The notes under the pieces were generated by a model. That model did not search any database. It worked only from the letters and a program-made list of their open reading frames with translations, and was not told where the DNA came from. The position numbers and the translations under genes are program-made. A stretch of DNA of 7,623 nucleotides, taken from assembly GCA_023386455.1 (NCBI GenBank), contig JAEWJO010000754.1, positions 1-7,623 of the forward strand. The letters run 5' to 3'. Shown in pieces: positions 1 to 6,344 of the stretch; position 1 is the stretch's first letter, and each line of letters starts with the position of its first letter. This stretch comes from Pseudomonadota bacterium (GTDB lineage Bacteria; Myxococcota_A; Polyangia; Haliangiales; Haliangiaceae).

Positions 1-9
1 CTTGCCGCG

Positions 10-13
10 AAGG
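10..13 (+). promoter_or_regulatory. Possible ribosome binding site of the barrel protein gene
   Basis: The sequence AAGG lies 6 nt before the GTG at position 20. This normal Shine-Dalgarno spacing favours GTG 20 over the in-frame TTG at position 2. Only 19 bases of upstream sequence are in the window, so the call is weak. Confidence 0.4.
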
Positions 14-19
14 CGTCCC

Positions 20-1270
20 GTGGGACAACTGAGAGCTGTCATCGCGCTGCTCCTTGCAGCGAACGTCGCGTCCGCCGACGACCGCGCCGAGGTGTCGAGC
101 TCGGTGTTCGCCGAGCAGCGCGCCGGCGACAAGGGCGGCCTGCTCGTCGTCCATCCGCAGGCCGACGTCGGCACCGACATCGGCAAGCACGTCTCGCTCG
201 ATCTCGGCTACTCGGCCGACGCCGTCACCGGCGCGACCGCGACCGTGTACCAGGTCGACGCCGTCACCGCGGCGACGACGTTCTCCGACACGCGCCACGA
301 GGCGAACCTCGCGCTCGGCTTCCGCGGCCGGCGCTCGAGCCTGACGTTCTCGGGCACCGCCGGCACCGAGCGTGACTACATCTCGCGCCAGTTCGGCGGC
401 AATGCGTCGATCGACCTGCCCGGCCGCAACACGACCGTCACGCTCGGCTACAGCCACTCGTGGGATCAGGTCTGCGACAAGGACAACGCGGACCTCATGC
501 CGCTCGAGCGCCGCGCGCTGACCGGCGCGGACGAGTGCAAGAAGACCGGCCTCCTCGTCGGCAAGGACATCGCGGGCACGACGCTCTGGCACGACATCTC
601 GATCGATACGGCCCAGGTCACGATCACGCAGAACCTGACGCCGACGATGAACCTCCAGATCGCGCTGTTTGGCCAGATCATCGAGGGCTTCCAGTCGAAC
701 CCGTATCGCCGCGTCCGCATCGGCGGCAACTCGCCCCAGGAGCACATCCCCGACACGCGCGACCGCTGGTCGGTGACGGCGCGCCTCAACCGCTTCCTGC
801 CGAAGCTCCACGGTGCGGCCCACTTCAACGCGCGGTTCTACGACGACACGTGGCGCGTCTACGGCGGCGACGTCGAGCTCGGCTACTCGCAGTACGTCGG
901 CACGAGCCTGCTCCTCAAGTTCCGCGCGCGCGCCTACCAGCAGAGCGCCGCCGCGTTCTTCAAGGACGCGTTCTTCTACGAGACCGAGTCGACCGCCGGC
1001 GAGTACTTCACCGGTGACCGCGAGCTTTCGCCGGTGCGAAGCGCGCTCGTCGGCGCCAAGCTCACCTTGATCAGCGTTGGCGACGAGAAGCCGGTCTGGG
1101 GCCTCTTCGATAAGCTGCAGTTCAACCTGAAAGGTGACTTACTGTTCCTGGCGCCGGTCGCTGCAGACCCGCTGTCGGACAACCCGATGGGCATCGATAA
1201 CCAGTTCCTGAACGGCGGTAACATCGTCGATGCCGTCGTTCTCCAGCTGGGACTACTCGGAAACTATTAG
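20..1270 (+). CDS. Exported outer-membrane beta-barrel candidate, DUF3570-like
   Basis: From GTG 20 the product is 416 aa. It opens with a signal peptide: a short basic start, a hydrophobic stretch (VIALLLAANV) and an ASA|DD cleavage site after about residue 19. The mature part is made of alternating polar/hydrophobic segments rich in Gly, Thr and aromatic residues, as in transmembrane beta-strands, and ends in a strand-like segment with a C-terminal Tyr, which suits an outer-membrane barrel. A segment around residues 67-95 (YSADAVTGATA, then TTFSDTRHEANLALGF) recalls the DUF3570 family; this is from memory, not a search. Two cysteines (about residues 152 and 173) flank a polar loop and could form a disulfide. 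DUF3570 genes often sit beside a small DUF4266 lipoprotein and thioredoxin-like genes; any such neighbour would be left of the window. The ligand is unknown. The last 65 codons use more A/T-ending codons than the rest. The first bases of the gene region lie at the window edge, so a longer 5' end (TTG 2 or beyond) is not excluded. Confidence 0.75.
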   Translation: MGQLRAVIALLLAANVASADDRAEVSSSVFAEQRAGDKGGLLVVHPQADVGTDIGKHVSLDLGYSADAVTGATATVYQVDAVTAATTFSDTRHEANLALGFRGRRSSLTFSGTAGTERDYISRQFGGNASIDLPGRNTTVTLGYSHSWDQVCDKDNADLMPLERRALTGADECKKTGLLVGKDIAGTTLWHDISIDTAQVTITQNLTPTMNLQIALFGQIIEGFQSNPYRRVRIGGNSPQEHIPDTRDRWSVTARLNRFLPKLHGAAHFNARFYDDTWRVYGGDVELGYSQYVGTSLLLKFRARAYQQSAAAFFKDAFFYETESTAGEYFTGDRELSPVRSALVGAKLTLISVGDEKPVWGLFDKLQFNLKGDLLFLAPVAADPLSDNPMGIDNQFLNGGNIVDAVVLQLGLLGNY

Positions 1271-1283
1271 TTTCCGTGGGCCC

Positions 1284-1292
1284 TGATATACT
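1284..1292 (+). promoter_or_regulatory. Extended -10 promoter element for the 1299 gene
   Basis: TGATATACT is a full extended -10 (TG, one spacer base, then TATACT, one mismatch from TATAAT). It lies in the 28-bp gap after the barrel gene stop and ends 6 nt before the GTG at 1299. The usual start point, 6-7 nt after the hexamer, would fall on or beside the G of the GTG, predicting a leaderless message. No convincing -35 hexamer is visible, which is typical of extended -10 promoters. Confidence 0.6.
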
Positions 1293-1298
1293 CCGGAC

Positions 1299-2582
1299 GT
1301 GTATCGATACGGGGACGGCACGCCTTTTCCTCTCGATGAGAACTTCATCGAGACCCTGACGTCCGCGGTCGAGGCCTGCACGAACGCCTTCATGCCGCTG
1401 ACCGAGCTCGATGGCCGGCGCGAGCGGGCCCGGGGCGGTCGCCAGGAGGCGGACCGCGAGCTCGCGAAGCTCGCCGAGTTCGAGAAGACGCTGTCGAGCG
1501 CGCTGTCGCCGTACCTCGTCGCCGACAAGAACATGCAGTCGCACGCGGTCGCCAACAAGACGATCGCGACCGCGAAGCAGGCGGTCCAGGCCGCGCGCGC
1601 GCAGGTCGACGGTCGCGTCCAGGCGCTCGAGGCCCAGGCGGGCGCGGGCACCGCCGCAGACGCCGTGCTCCACGCGCTGCGTCCGTTCTTCGATCACCAC
1701 CAGCTCCCGAGCTCGAAGTGGATCATGTCGTGGGACGTCCGCGTCGAGCCGCGCGCCGACGCCGTCATGACGTCGGGCCGACTCTCGGCCTCGTTCACGC
1801 TCTCGACCGAGTCGCATCGCACGCCGATCCGCGTCGGCGATCTCGCCGATGGCGTGATCGTCCACATGATGAAGAAGGGCCTGCTCGGCAAGGCCAAGCC
1901 CGCGCCGGTCGACCTCGGCAAGTACGTGATGGTCGCCTACGAGCGCAACGCCAGCGAGCAGGTGATCACGTTGAAGGAGAAGCCCGACCGGGCGTCGCTC
2001 GGTCTGCGCTTCATCGTCGGCGACAGTGGCGCGACGTGGCAGTCGATCAGCGCGACCGGCGATGCCGAGACCGATCCCAACCCGCTCGATCTCGAGGACG
2101 TCGACGGTATCCGCCGTCTCGCCGAGGGCGCCGGCAAGGCGCTCAAGGATCTGCAGGGTCATCGCACGCTGAGCGAGCTGTCGCTCGGCGGCCAGACGCT
2201 CTCGCAGCTGCCCGAGCCGCGCATCGTGCCGATGGAGGTCCTCCAGCAGCTGACGCCGCTGGCGCGCACGATCCGCGAGCGCAGCCGGGTCTCCGGAGAG
2301 CTCGTGCTCAAGAAGGACGTCGCCGGTGGCCGCCGCGAGGAGCTGTTCGTTCCGCGCGCGCAGCTCGCGCAGCAGTTCGCGAAGCTGCCGATGGAGTACC
2401 GCAAGCCGTTCGAGGACATGGGTGTCTCGAGCGAGGACACGCAGCCTGCGATCTCGCTGCCGGAGCACATGCGTCCGCCCGCGCGCGGCGTACCTCCGGC
2501 CCCGCCGGGCGCCAGGACGATCCACGTCGAGGATCACGTGATCGAGCCGCCGCCGCCGAAGGTCGAGATCAAGAAGGACTGA
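1299..2582 (+). CDS. Unrecognised cytoplasmic protein with N-terminal coiled coil and Pro-rich tail
   Basis: The product is 427 aa from GTG 1299, chosen because a strong extended -10 sits 6 nt upstream and the protein opens cleanly with MYRYGDGTPFPL. There is no signal peptide or membrane segment. Residues about 38-115 are charged, Ala-rich and heptad-like, suggesting a long helical or coiled-coil region. Residues about 130-260 look like a mixed alpha/beta domain (WIMSWDVRVEP, then SASFTLSTES and KYVMVAYERNASEQVITL). Residues about 265-375 are again mainly helical, and the last 35 residues are a Pro-rich and charged tail (PPARGVPPAPPG, later EPPPPKVEIKKD) likely to be disordered. I do not recognise the family and see no catalytic motif. 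It may be a Myxococcota-restricted protein; a structural or scaffold role is only a guess. It is convergent with the next gene, 18 bp away, so it appears to be a single-gene transcription unit. Confidence 0.8.
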   Translation: MYRYGDGTPFPLDENFIETLTSAVEACTNAFMPLTELDGRRERARGGRQEADRELAKLAEFEKTLSSALSPYLVADKNMQSHAVANKTIATAKQAVQAARAQVDGRVQALEAQAGAGTAADAVLHALRPFFDHHQLPSSKWIMSWDVRVEPRADAVMTSGRLSASFTLSTESHRTPIRVGDLADGVIVHMMKKGLLGKAKPAPVDLGKYVMVAYERNASEQVITLKEKPDRASLGLRFIVGDSGATWQSISATGDAETDPNPLDLEDVDGIRRLAEGAGKALKDLQGHRTLSELSLGGQTLSQLPEPRIVPMEVLQQLTPLARTIRERSRVSGELVLKKDVAGGRREELFVPRAQLAQQFAKLPMEYRKPFEDMGVSSEDTQPAISLPEHMRPPARGVPPAPPGARTIHVEDHVIEPPPPKVEIKKD

Positions 2583-2590
2583 GCCCCGCC

Positions 2591-2638
2591 GAACGCTGGG
2601 TCAGGCGGAGAGCCAGGTGTCCTGGTTGGGCAGCGTTC
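2591..2638. terminator. Nested inverted repeat between convergent genes, possible bidirectional terminator
   Basis: GAACGCTG (2591-2598) pairs perfectly with CAGCGTTC (2631-2638). Inside it, AGCCAGG (2611-2617) pairs with CCTGGTT (2621-2627) across a TGT loop, with one G-U pair in + strand RNA. The left arm lies in the 18-bp gap between the two stop codons; the right arm falls in the last codons of the minus-strand gene. There is no T-tract on either side, so it is not a classical intrinsic terminator. It could still cause pausing or Rho-linked termination, or protect 3' ends. Confidence 0.4.
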
Positions 2639-3362
2639 CGCGAAGCGTGCGGCGATGCATCGGCGTCGCGAGATCGACGAGCTTGCCGTAGTCCTTGTTC
2701 ACCCTGCCCCACGCGGTCTCGTCGCCCGCGTGATCGCGCGGCGCCTGGTAGTACAGCGCGTGATCGAAGTCGGCCTCGCGGTGAAACGTCCCATCGTGAA
2801 GATGCACCGTCGGCAGGAACAGCTTCTCGCGCTCGCGCGTCGGGAACACGAACGCCATCGGATGGATGGTCGTCTTGCCGGCCTCGAGCTGGAACACGGC
2901 GAACCCGTAGTCGGCGTAGTGCGGCACCGCATCGAACAGCACGCCCGGCATGCGGAATCGCGGATCGAGCCGGCTGAAGTCGTCGCGGGTCGGCACGTAC
3001 GACGCGATGAACGAGCCGACCTTGTGAACGGTGAGCGTCACGGACTGCGGCATCGCGTTCGCCGGCGCACTGCGCATCGCGCGCATCTCCGGCGGTGCGA
3101 ACAGCGCGGCGAGCTCGGCGAACATCCGCGGGTACGCGTGCAGGTCGAGAAACGTGACCGCGTCCTCGCCGCTGCCGGGCGCGACCGGAATCGGCAGGAT
3201 CATCGCGACCTCGGCACTCGTGTCGAGGTCCATGCCATAGGCGAGCGCCTGGATGCCGGGGGCGGTCATCCGTGCGTAGATGTTCGTCGCGGACACGTGG
3301 ACCTTCGGCGGAAACCAGCGGTCGAAGAACCCGGTCGGCCTCGCGATCGAGAAGCAACACAT
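2601..3362 (-). CDS. Conserved-looking protein of unknown function starting MCCFS
   Basis: The product is 253 aa from the ATG at 3362-3360. An upstream in-frame ATG at 3398 would add 12 residues (MRAAQACDALPT). I prefer the inner start because I recall unannotated proteobacterial proteins beginning with MCCFS followed by a TNI(F/Y)AR motif; that is memory, not a search. Visible landmarks are TNIYAR near residue 26, AMILPIPVAPG near 53-63, VGSFIASYVPT near 117, DYGFAVFQLEAG near 151, HPMAFVFPTR near 168 and FLPTVHLHDG near 185, with several His residues in the C-terminal half. There is no signal peptide or membrane helix. If the initiator Met is removed, Cys2 becomes the N-terminal residue, as in Ntn-hydrolases that use Cys2 as nucleophile; this is an inference only. 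The gene lies 54 bp downstream of holA on the same strand with no visible promoter motif, so it is probably co-transcribed with holA. No good Shine-Dalgarno is seen for either start. Confidence 0.8.
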   Translation of the reverse strand: MCCFSIARPTGFFDRWFPPKVHVSATNIYARMTAPGIQALAYGMDLDTSAEVAMILPIPVAPGSGEDAVTFLDLHAYPRMFAELAALFAPPEMRAMRSAPANAMPQSVTLTVHKVGSFIASYVPTRDDFSRLDPRFRMPGVLFDAVPHYADYGFAVFQLEAGKTTIHPMAFVFPTREREKLFLPTVHLHDGTFHREADFDHALYYQAPRDHAGDETAWGRVNKDYGKLVDLATPMHRRTLRGTLPNQDTWLSA

Positions 3363-3416
3363 CGTCGGCAGAGCATCGCATGCCTGCGCCGCTCGCATCG
3401 CGGACGGCGCGATCGA

Positions 3417-4448
3417 TCAGCGCGCGGCGAGCCGAACGATGCCGTCGACGACCTGCTCGAGGATCACGCGCTCGGCGAGCTCGCGACCGAGCGCCTTGAG
3501 CATCGGGCCGGTCCACGACGACGTCTGCGCGGTCAGCGTGATGTCGCCCTTGAGCGCGCGGTCCGCCGTCGCGAGCCGCTGCGTCGCGTGGGCGAGCGCG
3601 TCCGGCGTGTAGCTGCGCGCCTGCGCGACGAGCTTGTCGACCACGAACGGAGGCACCCCGACCCGGCTCGCCCACTCCGGGCGCGGGACGTTCATCGCGC
3701 GCATCGCGTGGAGCAGCGTCAGCTGGCGGATGTGGCGCGCGAGCATGACGACGACACCGACGGCGCTCTCGCGCTGGTCGCACAGCGACGCGACGGCGGC
3801 GAGCGCGCGCGACCGGTCGGCCGCGCCGATCGCGTCGGTCAGCTCGAAGACCGAGCGCTCGCGCGTATCGGCGATCAGGTCGTCGACGTCGTCGGAGGTG
3901 ACCGGGCGATCGCCGGCGTAGAGGCCGAGCTGCTCGACGGCGAGCGACAGCCGCGACAGGTCGTTGCCGACGGTATCGATCAGGCGGTTCATCGCCTGCG
4001 GATCCATGCGCACGTTGCGAAGCTTTGCCTCCTCGCGGACCCATGGGCCGACCTGCCGCGGCGCATCGAGCACGTGGAGGAAGCCCTTCTTCGAGAGCTG
4101 GGCAAACAGCTTGAGGCGCTTGTCGAGCTTGGACGTGACGGCGACGAGCACCGTCGAGGGATTCGGCTTCGCGAGGTAGGCGAGGACCGGCTCGGCCTCG
4201 TCGGCGGGCAAGAGCCCGAGGTCGCGGACGAACACCATGCGCCGCTGCGCCATCATCGGCAGCGTCTGCGCGAGCGAGACGATCTGGTTGCCCTTCGGCT
4301 TGCCCTCGACGACGTCGTAGTTGAAGCCGCGTGCCTCGGGTGGCACGGCTGCATCGCGGATCGCGGTGACCGCGCGCTCGATGAGGATCGGGTGATCGGA
4401 GTGCAGGACGTAGATCGCGTCCAGTCCGTTGGCCACCAGCTCGTGCAC
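3417..4448 (-). CDS. holA: DNA polymerase III subunit delta
   Basis: HolA is the delta subunit of the clamp loader, which opens the beta sliding clamp so it can be placed on primed DNA. The product is 343 aa, the usual length for the family. The N-terminal region has the expected form: a hydrophobic strand and HPILIERAVTAIRDA (target-domain-like start), then VSLAQTLPMMAQRRMVFVRDL, the family's pattern for the strand before the Walker B-like position, then LAYLAKPNPSTVLVAV. The middle shows WVREEAKLRNVRMDPQA followed by a helix with LIDTVGNDLSRLSLAVEQL, typical of the delta lid region. The C-terminal half (FELTDAIGAADRSRALAAV onward) is the helical collar domain. As in other delta subunits there is no P-loop. 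The start is GTG 4448, supported by an extended -10 six nt upstream. It is divergent from the amidohydrolase gene and followed by the MCCFS gene. In many bacteria holA follows lptE or leuS; neither is nearby here. Confidence 0.93.
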   Translation of the reverse strand: MHELVANGLDAIYVLHSDHPILIERAVTAIRDAAVPPEARGFNYDVVEGKPKGNQIVSLAQTLPMMAQRRMVFVRDLGLLPADEAEPVLAYLAKPNPSTVLVAVTSKLDKRLKLFAQLSKKGFLHVLDAPRQVGPWVREEAKLRNVRMDPQAMNRLIDTVGNDLSRLSLAVEQLGLYAGDRPVTSDDVDDLIADTRERSVFELTDAIGAADRSRALAAVASLCDQRESAVGVVVMLARHIRQLTLLHAMRAMNVPRPEWASRVGVPPFVVDKLVAQARSYTPDALAHATQRLATADRALKGDITLTAQTSSWTGPMLKALGRELAERVILEQVVDGIVRLAAR

Positions 4449-4454
4449 GACCGC

Positions 4455-4463
4455 AAGCTACCA
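4455..4463 (-). promoter_or_regulatory. Extended -10 promoter element for holA
   Basis: Read on the minus strand the sequence is TGGTAGCTT: a TG extension, one base, then TAGCTT, which keeps the key TA....T positions of a -10. Six nt (GCGGTC) separate it from the GTG start of holA, predicting initiation at or next to the start codon and a leaderless message. It lies 34 bp from the divergent -10 of the amidohydrolase gene, so the two promoters share their upstream DNA. Confidence 0.5.
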
Positions 4464-4497
4464 CGCGGGGGTGTCCTGCCGGAGTGCCCGGCCGCGA

Positions 4498-4506
4498 TGC
4501 TAGTGT
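4498..4506 (+). promoter_or_regulatory. Extended -10 promoter element for the amidohydrolase operon
   Basis: TGCTAGTGT has the TG extension and the TA....T core of a -10. It ends 7 nt before the ATG at 4514. The predicted start of transcription is within a base or two of that ATG, again suggesting a leaderless message. No clear -35 is visible, and no Shine-Dalgarno precedes the ATG. The position supports ATG 4514 over the in-frame upstream start at 4484, which would lie before the promoter element. Confidence 0.5.
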
Positions 4507-4513
4507 CGGCGCG

Positions 4514-5851
4514 ATGTCCGACGCCCTCCTCATCACCGCCGACCGCGCCATCGTACCGTCGGGATCTCGGGGCCCGACGGCGATCCTCGCAGAGGACGGC
4601 CTGATCGTCGCCGTCGGGGATCCCGCCACGATCGCGGCCGATCCACGCGCCGCGACCGCGAGGAAGGTCGACTGGTCGCGCCGCGCCGCGGTTCCCGGCA
4701 CGGTCAACACCCACAACCACAGCTTCCAGTCGCTCCTGCGCGGCATCGGTGACGATCTGCCGTTCCTCGAGTGGCGCGACCGCGCGCTGTATCGCTACTC
4801 GCCGCGCCTCGGCGCAGAGGACATGGCGACCGCCGCGCTGTTCGCGTTCGGCGAGATGCTGCTCCACGGCGTCACGACCGTCTGCGACTTCTACTACCTG
4901 AACGCGCAGGGCAACGACCACGCGTCGGCGACGATCGAGGCCGCACGCCGGCTCGGCATCCGCATGGTGATGGCGCGCTGCTTCTACGACTGGGACGGCG
5001 CACCCGCGTCGTATCGCGAGACGATTCCGCAGGCCGTCGCGAACTTCGAGGCGCTGCACAGACGCTACCGCGACAAGGCGCGCCACCTGACGACCGTCCA
5101 GCCCGCGCCGCACAGCCAGCACGGCGCGACGCCCGCGATGATCGAGGCCGGCGCCGGCTGCGCACGCGATGCCGGCGAGCCGTGGCACATCCACCTCGCC
5201 GAGGAGGCGTACCAGGTCGAGCAGTCGCTCGCGCGCTTCGGCCAGCGTCCGATTCACGCGGTCGCCGGCCTGCAGGTCGACATGGCGTCGATGATCGCGG
5301 TCCACGGCTGCTGGTTCGACGAGTCCGAGCGTGCGCTCCTTGCCGAGCGCGGCGGCAGTCTCGCCTACTGCCCCGGGTCGAACATGTTCCTCGGCGACGG
5401 CGTCACCGACCTCGTCGATCTCGTCGCGCGCGGCGTGCGCGTTGGCCTCGGTACGGACGGTGGCTGCTCGAACAATCGCGTCTCGGTGTTCGACGAGATG
5501 CGCGCCGCCGCACTGCTGCAAAAAGTGCATCGGACCGACGGTCAGGCGATCACCGCCGAGACGTGCTTCGCGCTCGGCACGCGAACGGCCGGCGAGGTCC
5601 TCCGGCTCCCGATCGGTCAGATCGCACCGGGATTTCGCTGCGACGTCGTCGCAGTCGACCTCGACGACCCGTCGCTGTGGCCCGTCCAAGCCCTCGAAAA
5701 GAACGTGGTCTACGCGCTCTCGTCTCGCGCCATCACGGACGTCGTGGTAGATGGACAGGAGGTCGTCTCCGGGCGGCGTCTCTGCAATGTCCACCTCGAC
5801 GAGATCCAAGCCCGCGTCGCCGACCTCACCCGCGACTGGACCCGAGACTGA
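4514..5851 (+). CDS. Metal-dependent amidohydrolase/deaminase, ATZ/TRZ-SsnA-like
   Basis: The product is 445 aa from ATG 4514, normal for the family, in which a metal-bound water removes an amino (or other leaving) group from a purine, triazine or related ring. The metal and catalytic residues are all present in order: NTHNHS (His67, His69) after the first beta-sandwich segment, HIHLAEE (His227 metal ligand, Glu230), VHGCW (His264) and GLGTDGGCSNN (Asp315). The spacing from His227 to Glu230 and His264 matches what I recall for AtzA. The C-terminal IGQIAPGFRCDVVAVDLD is the returning sandwich strand with the usual 'G..ADlv' pattern, here with Cys in place of Ala. The protein is cytoplasmic, with no signal peptide. 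Substrate specificity cannot be read: candidates include 8-oxoguanine, guanine, cytosine-like bases and S-adenosylhomocysteine/methylthioadenosine. No transporter or purine-catabolism gene is nearby to help. It leads an overlapping three-gene run with the 5787 and 6341 genes. Confidence 0.9.
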   Translation: MSDALLITADRAIVPSGSRGPTAILAEDGLIVAVGDPATIAADPRAATARKVDWSRRAAVPGTVNTHNHSFQSLLRGIGDDLPFLEWRDRALYRYSPRLGAEDMATAALFAFGEMLLHGVTTVCDFYYLNAQGNDHASATIEAARRLGIRMVMARCFYDWDGAPASYRETIPQAVANFEALHRRYRDKARHLTTVQPAPHSQHGATPAMIEAGAGCARDAGEPWHIHLAEEAYQVEQSLARFGQRPIHAVAGLQVDMASMIAVHGCWFDESERALLAERGGSLAYCPGSNMFLGDGVTDLVDLVARGVRVGLGTDGGCSNNRVSVFDEMRAAALLQKVHRTDGQAITAETCFALGTRTAGEVLRLPIGQIAPGFRCDVVAVDLDDPSLWPVQALEKNVVYALSSRAITDVVVDGQEVVSGRRLCNVHLDEIQARVADLTRDWTRD

Positions 5852-6344
5852 GGCCCGGTCCCGCTCCGCCAAGGACGGCGTCTCGGTCGAGCTCGAGGTC
5901 TCCCGCCAGCGGCAAATTGCCTGGACGGTCGGTGGCCTCGTCGGCGGTGCCCTCCTCATCTGGAAGCTCGGCACGGTCGGCGTGTGGGCCGGCTACGTGC
6001 TGATCGCGATCGCGCTGTTCCGCGCGTATCAGCTCGTCATGTCGTTCTTGAACCCGCCGGGCACGATCATCGTGTCGAACGACAAGGTCGTGCTCCCGCG
6101 CGGACTGCATCGCGGCAAGCCGATCGAGGTGACACCGTCGGCGGTGACCGCCGCGTACTTCCTGCGGCGCTCGGTGCCGTGGAATCGCGCGTCGCCGGTC
6201 CTCGTCATCGAGCTCGGTGACAAGGCGATGGCATTTCCGCGCGACTGGTTCGCGACCGAAGCCGACCAGCGGAACATCGTCAGCGCGCTGCTCGGCCACC
6301 TGCCCGCGGTCAAGCGCGAGCCCGACGCCGAAGCGTCGGCGTGA
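5787..6344 (+). CDS. Two-helix membrane protein with soluble C-terminal domain, function unknown
   Basis: The product is 185 aa from ATG 5787. A low-complexity Ser/Thr/Pro-rich N-terminus of about 30 residues is followed by two hydrophobic helices at about residues 44-59 and 63-88, forming a hairpin in the inner membrane. The remaining part (about 90-172) looks like a small beta-rich domain ending in a helix (TIIVSNDKVVLPRGL, then PVLVIELGDKAMAF, then DQRNIVSALLGHL). That order resembles bacterial PH-like domains that follow a membrane hairpin, but this is an inference. The start overlaps the amidohydrolase gene by 65 bp in another frame; an in-frame ATG at 5751 would lengthen the overlap to 101 bp. 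No other ATG, GTG or TTG lies in frame before the membrane part, so some overlap is unavoidable. This implies translational coupling with the gene before it. The stop overlaps the next start by 4 bp. Confidence 0.8.
   Translation: MSTSTRSKPASPTSPATGPETEARSRSAKDGVSVELEVSRQRQIAWTVGGLVGGALLIWKLGTVGVWAGYVLIAIALFRAYQLVMSFLNPPGTIIVSNDKVVLPRGLHRGKPIEVTPSAVTAAYFLRRSVPWNRASPVLVIELGDKAMAFPRDWFATEADQRNIVSALLGHLPAVKREPDAEASA
6322..6339 (+). promoter_or_regulatory. Perfect hairpin just before the 6341 start codon
   Basis: CCGACGC (6322-6328) and GCGTCGG (6333-6339) form a 7-bp GC-rich stem with a CGAA loop. It ends one base before the GTG start at 6341 and covers the place where a ribosome binding site would be. 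Ribosomes finishing the upstream gene would melt it, which fits coupled translation through the GTGA overlap. It is also coding sequence (PDAEASA) of the upstream gene, so it may be incidental. Confidence 0.35.

Noticed and set aside
2..4. TTG start for the barrel protein
   Set aside because: GTG 20 has AAGG at good spacing and gives a cleaner signal peptide. TTG 2 has no visible upstream sequence to judge.
1122..2537. Minus-strand open frame (471 codons) opposite the 1299 gene
   Set aside because: Highly Arg/Leu-rich antisense shadow with no start context. The + strand frame has a promoter motif and balanced composition.
2586..2608. CCGCC/GGCGG inverted repeat after the 1299 gene
   Set aside because: A 5-bp stem with a 13-nt loop is common by chance in this GC content. 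The nested repeat at 2591-2638 overlaps it and is stronger.
3396..3398. Upstream ATG start for the MCCFS gene
   Set aside because: It adds 12 residues with no visible ribosome binding site and would bury the MCCFS N-terminus, which I recall as the usual start. It remains possible.
2655..4604. Long + strand open frame (649 codons) opposite holA
   Set aside because: Composition is dominated by Arg, Asp, His and Glu, as in antisense frames of GC-rich genes. It runs opposite a confidently identified gene.
2569..4746. Very long open frame (725 codons) on the minus strand in another frame across holA and the MCCFS gene
   Set aside because: It is Arg/Ala/Pro-rich with no domain signatures and arises from the lack of A/T-rich stop codons opposite GC-biased genes. 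The holA and MCCFS frames carry recognisable protein patterns.
5757..5762. Perfect AGGAGG Shine-Dalgarno upstream of the 5787 gene
   Set aside because: It lies 24 nt before ATG 5787, too far to work in the usual way, and it falls just after ATG 5751. No in-frame start sits at a suitable distance. It encodes part of the amidohydrolase (QEV) and is probably coincidental.
4253..5974. Minus-strand open frame (573 codons) opposite the amidohydrolase gene
   Set aside because: It runs opposite a gene with an intact metal site and has no family features of its own.
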